In this document: piece by piece, positions 52,734 to 60,775 of the stretch
Numbering within the stretch: the first letter of the stretch is position 1
Layout: every line of letters starts with the position of its first letter
DNA from: Verrucomicrobiota bacterium
Lineage (GTDB): Bacteria > Verrucomicrobiota > Verrucomicrobiia > CAIQCK01
DNA: 64,000 nucleotides
NCBI GenBank assembly: GCA_026397915.1
Contig: JAPLTX010000047.1
Span: 1 to 64,000 of the forward strand
Direction of reading: 5' to 3'
Program-made: the position numbers and the translations under genes
Notes under the pieces: model-generated
What the model was told of the DNA's origin: nothing
What the model saw: the letters and a program-made list of their open reading frames with translations, nothing else
Database searches by the model: none

Positions 52734-53147
52734 TTACGTATCCTCTTTGGGTGACTCATTTCTCTTCTTGAAATAGTTGCGAGTCGTCTTCCAGAGAATG
52801 GCTGCGGAAATAATCAACGAGAATACACAAAGCAGCATAGTGTCTGGAGGTCCTTCGCTCCGGAGGACTAGCATCACAAAGATGCTGCTGATGCCAGTGG
52901 CGCCGAAAATCAGCCACATGACTAGGAGCACAATAAACTTACGCGGCGAATCAGAAGCTTTGCGATAGACGAATCCTTCAGCATAGATCGATTCCAAAGG
53001 CCCGATCGCTGCATAAGAGTCAAGTGGAGCACCGCAGTCGGTGCAAAAATGTGCCGCCGGAGGATTTGGTGCGATACATGAAGGACACAGTTGCTTCTCT
53101 TCTGACTCAGGAGTCAGTTGATTATCATCATGATTATCTGTGCTCAT
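52734..53147 (-). CDS. Zinc-ribbon membrane protein
   Basis: The 137-residue product has an N-terminal zinc ribbon with two CxxC pairs (CPSC and CTDC, 14 residues apart), a short linker and two transmembrane helices (FIVLLVMWLIFGATGISSIF and LLCVFSLIISAAILW), then a basic tail. This small architecture is widespread and without assigned function. Its base composition is more AT-rich than its neighbours, a hint of a different origin. It lies 63 bp upstream of the inositol-phosphate synthase gene on the same strand. Confidence 0.7.
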   Translation of the reverse strand: MSTDNHDDNQLTPESEEKQLCPSCIAPNPPAAHFCTDCGAPLDSYAAIGPLESIYAEGFVYRKASDSPRKFIVLLVMWLIFGATGISSIFVMLVLRSEGPPDTMLLCVFSLIISAAILWKTTRNYFKKRNESPKEDT

Positions 53148-53245
53148 GGCGAGGCATCAACATCACGGATTAAGTAACGATCTTAGCACATAATCGGCGA
53201 GTCGCGACAATGAGAAACATAGTGGGCGACAGTGTTGAGCGAGGT

Positions 53246-53310
53246 GGATCGCGACCTCCGGGCGCAATGCTTCCGCGGCTCCCGGGTTGTCGCGCCCGGA
53301 GGTCGCGACC
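53246..53310. repeat. Inverted repeat upstream of the zinc-ribbon gene
   Basis: GGATCGCGACCTCCGGGCGC (53246-53265) pairs with 53292-53310 (GCGCCCGGAGGTCGCGACC) almost perfectly over 19 bases, around a 26-base loop that is itself partly palindromic. It lies 18 bp beyond the methyltransferase stop (minus strand), where it could terminate that gene. Confidence 0.65.
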
Positions 53311-53328
53311 CCTGGCGGCGCTCAGATA

Positions 53329-54516
53329 TTACCGTTTAAACTCGGCGACGATTTCGCAATGGGAAGTCTGGGGGAAGAGGTCCACGGGCTGGACGCCGAG
53401 GAGGTTGTAGCCGTGGCTCAGGAGGAACTTGGCGTCGCGGGCGAAGGTGCCGAAGTCGCAGGAGACATAGACGATGTGGGGCAGGGCGGCGGCGGCCACG
53501 CTGGCCAGCACGGCGTCGCTGAGGCCGGCGCGCGGCGGGTCCACGAGGAGGGTGGTCTTGTCACGTGGGAGAAGTTCCAGGGCGGCGCGCATCTGGGCCT
53601 CGACGGGGCCTTCGAAGAATCGCAGGTGGCGATGGCCGAGGCGGCGGGCGTTCTTGCGCGCCCAGACGACGGCATGTTTGTCGAACTCAATGCCGATGGC
53701 GGCGTCGAGCTGGCCGGCGAGGGCGATACTGAAGAGGCCGACGCCGCAATAGGCGTCGAGCAGGTGGCGATGGCCGGCGGCGGTGATGCGTTGGCGGACC
53801 TGGACGACGAGTTCGTTGGTGAGGGCGCTGTTGACCTGGAAGAATCCGTTGGCGGGCACTTGCAGCATGACGCCAGCGACGGTTTCTTCGAGCACCTGGC
53901 TGCCGGTGCCGACCACGCCGCGGGAGTCCATTCGCAGGAGCAAGGTGTAGGGGCGTTCGGCGGGCGGCGGCGCGGCGCGATAGGTGGTGAGGGCTTGGTT
54001 GATCGGCTCGGCGAGGATGGCACAGCGCTCAATGTCCAGCGGGGTGCGGTGGTCCACGGCGTGGAAGCCGATGAACTGCCGGCGCGGATCCACCTGCATG
54101 GTGGTTTTGTTGCGATAGCCATACGGCACGGGCGATGGAATCGGGTCGCTCACGGGCGGCTCGGCGATGCCGCCGATGCGTTGGAGCGTGGAGATGATCT
54201 GGCGTTTCTTGATGGCGAGTTGTTCGGCGTAGGCGATGTGTTGGTATTGGCAGCCGCCGCACGGCATGGTGACGCCGATGGCCGTCGGTCGCGGCCCGTA
54301 GTAAGGGCAGGGGGGCTGGACGCGATGCGGCGAGGGAGTGAGGATCTCGACAATCTCGGCGAGGATGAAATTCTTGCGGAGTGAGACGACGCGGGCGCGG
54401 ATGTGTTCGCCGGCAATGGAGTAGGGGACGAAGACGACTTCGCCCTCGTGCCGCGCAACGCCGCCGCTGGCCGCCACGTCATGAATTGTGACTTCGATTG
54501 TGTCGCCGATGTTCAT
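53329..54516 (-). CDS. RNA m5U methyltransferase, RlmD/TrmA family
   Basis: The 395-residue enzyme methylates uracil C5 in 23S rRNA or tRNA. It has an N-terminal TRAM domain (IEVTIHDVAASGGVARHEGEVVFVP), an iron-sulfur-type region with CPYYG and CGGCQYQH, the SAM motif LLDAYCGVGLFSI, and the catalytic cysteine in YVSCDFGTFARD. ATG 54516 starts at the TRAM domain. The fourth cluster Cys is not clear from the sequence. Whether it targets U747, U1939 or U54 cannot be told. It is preceded by a tRNA gene on the same strand. Confidence 0.88.
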   Translation of the reverse strand: MNIGDTIEVTIHDVAASGGVARHEGEVVFVPYSIAGEHIRARVVSLRKNFILAEIVEILTPSPHRVQPPCPYYGPRPTAIGVTMPCGGCQYQHIAYAEQLAIKKRQIISTLQRIGGIAEPPVSDPIPSPVPYGYRNKTTMQVDPRRQFIGFHAVDHRTPLDIERCAILAEPINQALTTYRAAPPPAERPYTLLLRMDSRGVVGTGSQVLEETVAGVMLQVPANGFFQVNSALTNELVVQVRQRITAAGHRHLLDAYCGVGLFSIALAGQLDAAIGIEFDKHAVVWARKNARRLGHRHLRFFEGPVEAQMRAALELLPRDKTTLLVDPPRAGLSDAVLASVAAAALPHIVYVSCDFGTFARDAKFLLSHGYNLLGVQPVDLFPQTSHCEIVAEFKR

Positions 54517-54539
54517 ACTGATGTGATCAAAAGGAAAGT

Positions 54540-54614
54540 TGGTGCCAGGGGAGGGAATTGAACCCCCGACCAAGGGCTTATGAGTCCCCTGCTCTACCTC
54601 TGAGCTACCCTGGC
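54540..54614 (-). tRNA. tRNA-Met, elongator type (CAU), or tRNA-Ile2
   Basis: On the minus strand: acceptor GCCAGGG/CCCTGGC with a G1-C72 pair, D arm, anticodon loop CTCATAA (CAU at 54580-54582), T loop TTCAATT and encoded CCA. The closed 1-72 pair rules out initiator tRNA. The anticodon stem has an A31/G39 mismatch. Confidence 0.88.
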
Positions 54615-54777
54615 ACCGCGAGCGCAAGACGGTAGAAAGCCCGCGCCTCAGTGTCAAATTTGAAATGCGGTAAGTTGGTGGCGTCCTTATTGCGCCGCCG
54701 GGCGCTCGACCCGCTAGCTGTGCCAGTTGAATCTCGCCTTGCGCCGGTCGGTGCGGATGATTAGACTTCTAGTTGCT

Positions 54778-55539
54778 ATGAAAATGAAAAAGGCCGTTGC
54801 CGCGTTGACGACGCTGGTTCTTCCGATGGCTGTGTGGGCGCAGGAAGCAGCACCGTTGAAACCTTACACCCCCGAAGGCATGAGCCTGTGGGAGATTGTG
54901 AAAGCCGGTGGTTGGGTGCTGGCACCGCTGGTGTTGCTCTCAATCGTTGGCTTCGCGATGGTCGTGTATTACTTCCTGGCATTGCGTCGCGATAAGATTG
55001 TGGATCCAGATTTTGTTGAGGGCTGCCGACGATTGTTGCGCGACAAACGGCTGGATCGGATGGAGACGCTCTGCAACTCGTCCGGCCGGCCGATTGCGGC
55101 TGTGATGCGCGTGGCGCTGGAAGCGCGGGCGGTGCGGGGGCCGGCGGATACGCTGGCCATGCGCGAGGCGGCCGAGTCAGAGGGCGAGCGTCAGGCGGCG
55201 GCATTATGGGACCAGATTCATTACCTGATGGACATTGTGGTGGTGGCGCCGATGATTGGACTTCTCGGCACGGTCATCGGCATGATTCGCAGCTTCTCCG
55301 GTCTGGCGCTCGACATCAGCGCGGCCAAACCGATTCTGTTGGCGCAAGGCGTGTCGCAGGCGCTGACCTGCACGGCGATGGGATTGTGCGTGGCGATCCC
55401 CGCGGCGATTTTCTACGCCTACTTCCGCGGCCATGTGAACAAGCTGACGCTGGAGATGGAGGCGGCGAGCACGGATTTGGTGAACCGTCTCGTGGCCGCT
55501 GACGCGGCGATCAGACAAACACCGGGCGTCCAGTCATGA
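54778..55539 (+). CDS. exbB: MotA/TolQ/ExbB proton channel protein
   Basis: The 253-residue product begins with a signal-like segment (MKMKKAVAAL...VWAQ) and has three later membrane helices: WVLAPLVLLSIVGFAMVVYYF, the pair around MDIVVVAPMIGLLGTVIGMI and AMGLCVAIPAAIFYAYF. The APMIGLLGTVIGMI and SQALTCTAMGL patterns identify the ExbB/TolQ pentamer that forms the proton-driven motor with ExbD. ATG 54778 is chosen for the signal segment. Its stop overlaps the exbD start as ATGA, and two further genes follow without a gap, so the four products likely work together. Confidence 0.93.
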   Translation: MKMKKAVAALTTLVLPMAVWAQEAAPLKPYTPEGMSLWEIVKAGGWVLAPLVLLSIVGFAMVVYYFLALRRDKIVDPDFVEGCRRLLRDKRLDRMETLCNSSGRPIAAVMRVALEARAVRGPADTLAMREAAESEGERQAAALWDQIHYLMDIVVVAPMIGLLGTVIGMIRSFSGLALDISAAKPILLAQGVSQALTCTAMGLCVAIPAAIFYAYFRGHVNKLTLEMEAASTDLVNRLVAADAAIRQTPGVQS

Positions 55540-55982
55540 ACTTCCGTCGTCGCATTCGAACCGAGCCGATGGGGTTTCAGATCATCCCCATCGTGGATGT
55601 CATCTTGCTGTTGTTGATTTTCTTTGTTTCGACGTGGACCTACGCGCATTGGGAGACGGAACTCAACATTACGGTGCCGACGGCGAAAGAGGTGACGAAG
55701 ACGCCGCGCACGCCGGGCGAGATCATCATCAACGTCGGCCGTGCCGGCGAGGTTGTCCTGAACCGGAAGACGTTGACGGACGACGAACTGCGGTCGGTGC
55801 TGGTGCGGATCGCTAAACAATTCCCCGACCAGCCCGTGATCGTTCGCGGGGATGAGACGACGGCATACAAGTTCATTGTGCGCGTGCTGGATATTTGCCG
55901 GCAGGCGGACATCTGGAATGTGGCTTTCGCCACGAAACCGCCTGAAGCGCAGCCGTCGGCTGGCGCGCCGGCCAAGCGGTAA
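55536..55982 (+). CDS. exbD: ExbD/TolR family protein
   Basis: The 148-residue protein has a short cytoplasmic start, one membrane helix (IPIVDVILLLLIFFVST) with the proton-path Asp21, and a periplasmic domain (EIIINVGRAGEVVLNRKTLTDDELRSVL). It dimerises inside the ExbB ring and binds the energy-transducing partner. Overlaps exbB by four bases; the TPR gene starts three bases after its stop. The periplasmic domain is a standard TolR fold. Confidence 0.94.
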   Translation: MNFRRRIRTEPMGFQIIPIVDVILLLLIFFVSTWTYAHWETELNITVPTAKEVTKTPRTPGEIIINVGRAGEVVLNRKTLTDDELRSVLVRIAKQFPDQPVIVRGDETTAYKFIVRVLDICRQADIWNVAFATKPPEAQPSAGAPAKR

Positions 55983-55985
55983 ACC

Positions 55986-58430
55986 ATGATGAATCTCAGT
56001 TTGAGAGAGTGGCGGCGGTCCTCTTTCCACGGGGTGTGGGTGGTGCTGCTTGTCGCCACGGTGGCCTTGGCGCAAGCACCGCCGCAGCCGGCGGACTTTG
56101 TCATTCCCGCGCCTCCGCCTGTGGTGATGCCGCCGCCGGCGGTCGCGCCACCGGGAACGGTGGTGGCGCCGCCTGCGACGACGTCCGCGAAGCCGCCTGC
56201 GACGGTGCCGACGATGGCGACCAAGCCGATCTCGACAAACTCACCCGTCGGCTCGCTGACCAACGCCGTGCCGCTGGAGGCGGCCGTCGCGCAACTCGAT
56301 TTCGCTAACGGACTCTTCAAGCGCCAGTTCTACGACATGGCGTTGATGGAATACATCCGTTTCAAGGACAAGTATCCCAACCATCCGCTTTCGGACGAAG
56401 CTTACTACCGGATGGGCGAGTGCCAGCGGGAACTGAAGTTCAACGATCAAGCAAAGGAGACGTTCCGCAGCGTCACGCGGCAGTGGCCGAGCAGCGAGTA
56501 TTCCGGTCGGGCGCATTTCCGGCTCGGCGAGCTGGCGTATCAGGCGAAGCAATACCCGCAGGCGATCCCGCTGTTCATCGCGGCGACGCACCAGACCAAT
56601 GACGAAGCGGTGCGGACGGCGGCGACGTTCTATTTGTCGAAGGCGCAACTCGAAAGCGGCCAGCAGGACGCCGCAATGGACAACCTGCGGCGCGTTCTCA
56701 AGTCGAAGACTGGCGGCGAGTTCAAGACGTTTGCGGAATCGGCGCTGGCGGGCTTGTATTTGAAGACGGGCAAGCAGAAGGAGGCGCTGGCGCATTATGA
56801 AAGTCTGCTGACTTTGCAGACCTCGCCGGACGTGCGCGAGGAGGCGCTCTACCAGATCGGCGCGCTGCGGTATGCGCGGAAGCAGTATCCGACAGCGATC
56901 ACGGCGTTCCGGGATTTCATCAAGGAGTTTCCCCGCAGCCGCAGCGTGACGGACGCGGCCGTCGGGCTGGCGCGCGCGTTGTATGAAACCGGCAAGCATC
57001 GCGAGGCCGCCACCGTCGCGCGCGAATGGCAGGGCGTGGCGCCGAAGGAGGCGCAGTCGGAATTGGCAATGATGGTGGCGGTGGCATTCCGCGACGACAA
57101 GGCGTTCCGCGAGTCGGCCGACTGGTTTGAGAAAGCGGGAACACCTGCGGCTCGCACAGAAGCGGTGCGTTGCGCGTTCATGGGACAGGACTATGCGCGG
57201 GTGATCCAGCGCGGCGAGGTGTTGATCCAGGCGGACCCGAAAGGTCCGTTTACGGAGAGCGTGCTGCTGTTGGTGGCGGAGTCGTTGGAGGCGCAGAAGG
57301 AATGGGTGCGCGCGGCCACCGAGTATCGGTTGTTGATGGAGCGTTTCCCGAAGACGGCGTGGGGCGCCGACGTGCTGTGGCATTCCGTCACGTGCTGGCA
57401 GCAGGGGAACAAGATTGACGAAGCTGCGAAGGACCTCGAACGCGTGGCCAAGGAGTTTCCGAAGGACTCGCGCAACGAGGCGGCGTGGTATCAACTTGGT
57501 GTTTACTGCGGACAGCTCAACCGCACGGATCAGATGCTGGTGGCGTTCGACAAGTTGCAGACACTTTACCCCAAGAGTCCCAACGCCGCCGAGGCGCGCT
57601 ACTGGCTTGGCGCAAACTCCCTGACGAAGAAGGAATGGGCGAAGGCCGCCGAGCATCTCGAAGCGGCGCTCGCGATGCGCCCGGCGGAGAATCGTGTCCG
57701 CGCCGGGGCGAAGCTGGTGGCTGCTTACTACCAACTGGAGAATTCGGACAAAGCGCTCGTGCATGCGCAGGCGCTGGTGGACGGCGGACAGGCGAAGGTT
57801 CTGCCGGCGGAAGTTTACGCGTGGCTGGGTGAGAAGTTGATGGATGGCGCGAAACCCGATGTTGCCCTACGCTATTTGAAACTGGCGTTGGACTTTAGCA
57901 GCGATGCGGCGCTTCGGTCACGGTGTTGCAACGACGCGGCGCGCGCGCACGGCTTGCTTGGGCAGTGGGAGCGCGCGGCGGCCTACTATCGCGACGTCAT
58001 CGAATACGAAGGCGCCAGTGCGCGCGGCAAGAGCGCGGCGATCGGCCTGGCCGAATCGCTCGTGCGCACCGGCGAGTTTAAGGACGCCAAGGATACGCTG
58101 GAGAAACTGTTGGATCGGCATCCTGAAGGAGCTGAGAACGCGCGCATCCGCATGTTGCTGGGCGATCTTTTCACGGGGATGAAGAACCCCCGCGAGGCGG
58201 CACGCTACTTCATGAGCGTTGCGGCGCTCTACGACGACCGCAAGGTTGTGCCCGAAGCGCTGGAGCGGGCTGCGGCGGCGTTTGATGCGTGCGGCCGCAC
58301 GGGCGACGCAACGCAAGCGCGGCGGGAACTGGATCAGCGGTTCCCAACTTACCGCATGTTCTCGCGCAGTAAACAGGCCGGAAGCGTGCCGCCGCCGGAC
58401 GCCGAGGAGGCCGCGGCGAAGAAGCCATGA
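55986..58430 (+). CDS. Exported TPR-repeat protein
   Basis: The 814-residue product has an export signal (WVVLLVATVALAQAP) and a Pro/Ala/Thr-rich spacer to about residue 95. The remainder is a solenoid of TPR units in the Tol-Pal CpoB/YbgF style (FANGLFKRQFYDMALMEY, EAYYRMGECQREL, AHFRLGELAYQAKQY, ALYQIGALRYARKQY); I estimate 14 or more. TPR solenoids in ExbBD operons usually link the motor to periplasmic partners. Its stop overlaps the next gene's ATG (ATGA), tying it to the vWA protein. Confidence 0.88.
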   Translation: MMNLSLREWRRSSFHGVWVVLLVATVALAQAPPQPADFVIPAPPPVVMPPPAVAPPGTVVAPPATTSAKPPATVPTMATKPISTNSPVGSLTNAVPLEAAVAQLDFANGLFKRQFYDMALMEYIRFKDKYPNHPLSDEAYYRMGECQRELKFNDQAKETFRSVTRQWPSSEYSGRAHFRLGELAYQAKQYPQAIPLFIAATHQTNDEAVRTAATFYLSKAQLESGQQDAAMDNLRRVLKSKTGGEFKTFAESALAGLYLKTGKQKEALAHYESLLTLQTSPDVREEALYQIGALRYARKQYPTAITAFRDFIKEFPRSRSVTDAAVGLARALYETGKHREAATVAREWQGVAPKEAQSELAMMVAVAFRDDKAFRESADWFEKAGTPAARTEAVRCAFMGQDYARVIQRGEVLIQADPKGPFTESVLLLVAESLEAQKEWVRAATEYRLLMERFPKTAWGADVLWHSVTCWQQGNKIDEAAKDLERVAKEFPKDSRNEAAWYQLGVYCGQLNRTDQMLVAFDKLQTLYPKSPNAAEARYWLGANSLTKKEWAKAAEHLEAALAMRPAENRVRAGAKLVAAYYQLENSDKALVHAQALVDGGQAKVLPAEVYAWLGEKLMDGAKPDVALRYLKLALDFSSDAALRSRCCNDAARAHGLLGQWERAAAYYRDVIEYEGASARGKSAAIGLAESLVRTGEFKDAKDTLEKLLDRHPEGAENARIRMLLGDLFTGMKNPREAARYFMSVAALYDDRKVVPEALERAAAAFDACGRTGDATQARRELDQRFPTYRMFSRSKQAGSVPPPDAEEAAAKKP

Positions 58431-60139
58431 ACAAGCTGCGTCGCGAACGACTGGAATATGAAGGCGCCGCGGTGGCCGTCTCGGTGATCTTCCACATCCT
58501 GCTGTTTGTGTTTCTGATCAACTACAACGTGGGCACGTTGCCGGTTGCGCAGCAACGGCAGTTCCGGTTCAAGATCTCCAAGGTTGAAATGCCGATGGTG
58601 GCGTTGCCGCCGGCCCCGGAGCCGACGCCGGAAGAGAAGGCGGTCGCCGCAGGGCAGGTGCGCAAAGTCGGCCCGCCCGCCGTCGAGAAGTTTGCCGCTC
58701 CGGCGGACACCGCGCGACCCGGCGTTGTCGGCGCGCAGCCCGGACCGATGCCGGCACCGGCGATCCCGCAGCAGTTGCAGATTGGCGCGCTGCCGACGCG
58801 GAAACCGACCTCGTTGGAGCCTGCGCACATCAACCGCGATCTCATCGCGATGCCGGTCGAGCGGCCCAACCGCCCGATGATTCAGGCGCCGCGCACGATG
58901 GCGCCTGGCATTGAAGTGCCTGCGCCAACGGCGTTGACGGAACAGATGCTCGCATCCGGACGCGTCGGCATCGGTGGCACCGGCGCCTTTACCGGACCGG
59001 TGACGCAACCGTTGACGCAGATTTTTGGGCCGGGCGCGAAATCCGTGGAACAGTTGATGAAGGAGGCTGTGAAGCCGCCACCGGCGAAGACGACGTCGGC
59101 ATTGCCCGCGGCGTCGCTGGAGCCATACGTCAACGTGGACGTTTACACCTGGCACAATCCAGCAGACGCGGCGACCGGTTACTATCAGGTCCGCATCGGG
59201 TCGCGGGCTGACAGTCCGCTGCGGCGTGTCCCGAAAGACGTCATCTTCATTGTGGACGTTTCCGGCAGCATCGGGCGCCAGCGCGTGGAACAGTTCAGGG
59301 CGGCCCTGCGCGCGGCGTTGATGCAGCTCAATCCTGAAGACCGTTTCAACATCATCCAGTTCCGTTACGACATAGATTTTGTCAGTCCGACGCTGATGCC
59401 CGCGAGCATGGCGTCGTCCGAGCGTGTCCAGGAATACATCGCCAGGTTCCACTCGATGGGCACGACCGACTTGTTTGCGTCCACGCTCCCGCTGGCGCAA
59501 CTCAACCGGGAACGCGGTCGGCTCCTGATGGGCGTCCTGCTCAGCGACGGCCTGCCGACTGTCGGCGAGCTTGACGCGTTGAAGATTCTCCATCGTTTCG
59601 CGCAGATCAACGCCGGCCGCAGTTCCGTTTTCACCTTTGCCGGTGGCAAGGACGTGGATTTGTTCTTGCTCGGATTTCTGGCGTATCGCAACCAGGGCTG
59701 GCTCGACTACGTCGCCGCGCCGGAAAGAATCGCGGAAACATTCACACGCGCCCAGCTCGTGCGTGCTTATCCGTTGCTGTTGGACTGTCAGTTTCGCTTC
59801 AGCGGTGTCAACGAGGAAGAAATCTTTCCCCGCACACTGCCGCATTTCTTCCGGGACACACCGCTCGTGCTCTACGGTCGCTACCAACGCGGCCAGGATA
59901 AGCGGCTCGCCGTCCAGATTCGCGCCGAGAACGCGGAGGGCCATCCCATGGACATGACAGTGGTGCGCGACCTGCCGGTTGCCGATAACGGCACATGCAA
60001 CATCGCGATGGATTGGGCGCGGCAGAAGATCAGTCACCTCATCGCCCGGTGGATAGACACGGGCAACAAGGTGTTCCACGAACAAGCTGTGGCGCTCGGC
60101 GCGCAGTTTCGCGTCGCGGTGCCGCAGTTACGAAAGTAG
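58427..60139 (+). CDS. TonB-like anchor fused to a von Willebrand A domain
   Basis: The 570-residue product has the TonB layout at its N-terminus: a short cytoplasmic start, one uncleaved membrane helix (VAVSVIFHILLFVFLINYNV, about 15-34) and a Pro-rich periplasmic spacer to about 230. In place of a TonB C-terminal domain it has a VIT-like strand region and a vWA domain with a complete MIDAS: D277-V-S-G-S281, T347 in MGTTD and D374 in LLSDGLPT. The tail (QFRFSGVNEEEIFP...) is a further beta part. It is the last gene of the exbB-exbD-TPR-vWA operon. Function is inferred, not known. Confidence 0.85.
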   Translation: MNKLRRERLEYEGAAVAVSVIFHILLFVFLINYNVGTLPVAQQRQFRFKISKVEMPMVALPPAPEPTPEEKAVAAGQVRKVGPPAVEKFAAPADTARPGVVGAQPGPMPAPAIPQQLQIGALPTRKPTSLEPAHINRDLIAMPVERPNRPMIQAPRTMAPGIEVPAPTALTEQMLASGRVGIGGTGAFTGPVTQPLTQIFGPGAKSVEQLMKEAVKPPPAKTTSALPAASLEPYVNVDVYTWHNPADAATGYYQVRIGSRADSPLRRVPKDVIFIVDVSGSIGRQRVEQFRAALRAALMQLNPEDRFNIIQFRYDIDFVSPTLMPASMASSERVQEYIARFHSMGTTDLFASTLPLAQLNRERGRLLMGVLLSDGLPTVGELDALKILHRFAQINAGRSSVFTFAGGKDVDLFLLGFLAYRNQGWLDYVAAPERIAETFTRAQLVRAYPLLLDCQFRFSGVNEEEIFPRTLPHFFRDTPLVLYGRYQRGQDKRLAVQIRAENAEGHPMDMTVVRDLPVADNGTCNIAMDWARQKISHLIARWIDTGNKVFHEQAVALGAQFRVAVPQLRK

Positions 60140-60209
60140 CAACAGGCAGGCGAGGGCGCCACTGGTTGAGCGGGATGGTCGTCTCACAATCCCTTGGCGG
60201 AGGATCATT

Positions 60210-60749
60210 ATGAAGACAAGACAGGTCGGTTTGTTGTTGCACGCCGTTGTGGTTGCAATGTTGTTTGTCCTGGATGTGCCGGGCGCGAGTTCGGTCGACC
60301 AACTCTCGGCCAGCGCCAGAAAACTGGTGGGCACGTGGAAGCTCGTGTCTATTGAGGAGCGCGATGGTGAAGGCAAGTTGGTCGTTCCTCTGGACTTTGG
60401 TGCCGAACCGGTCGGCATCTTGACGTATGACGCCGCGGGAAACATGGCGGCGCAGGCGGGGCGTCGCAACCGGCCGCGCTTGGATAACGAGGATGTTCAC
60501 CGCGCAGCACCGGAACAAGTGAAGGCAGCATTCACGGGCTATGCTGCTTATTTCGGAACCTATGAGGTGAAAGAGCGCGAGAGCATCGTGATCCATCATG
60601 TGGAAGGAAGCATGCTGCCGAACTGGGAGGGCGGCGACCAACGGCGGAAATTCACGCTTTTGGGAGACAAGTTGATCCTTGAGCCGCCAGCGTTTCAGGC
60701 CAAGGGGGAGAAGCGTTCCCGCCGGCTGACCTGGAAGAGGGTTCAATAA
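60210..60749 (+). CDS. Exported lipocalin-like protein
   Basis: The 179-residue product has a signal peptide (ending PGASS) and a lipocalin-like domain opening with KLVGTWKLVSIEERDGEGK, followed by GILTYDAAGNMAAQ and a C-terminal strand FTLLGDKLILEPP. These small beta barrels may bind hydrophobic ligands; none is predictable here. GGAGG precedes ATG 60210. It lies 70 bp after the vWA gene and may be the next gene in that transcript, but the gap is the first sizeable one. Confidence 0.8.
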   Translation: MKTRQVGLLLHAVVVAMLFVLDVPGASSVDQLSASARKLVGTWKLVSIEERDGEGKLVVPLDFGAEPVGILTYDAAGNMAAQAGRRNRPRLDNEDVHRAAPEQVKAAFTGYAAYFGTYEVKERESIVIHHVEGSMLPNWEGGDQRRKFTLLGDKLILEPPAFQAKGEKRSRRLTWKRVQ

Positions 60750-60775
60750 GCAAAGGACGGTTGCGAACCAAAATC

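Noticed and set aside
58349..60085. A 578-residue minus-strand frame opposite the vWA gene
   Set aside because: Antisense shadow of a protein with intact TonB-like and MIDAS features.
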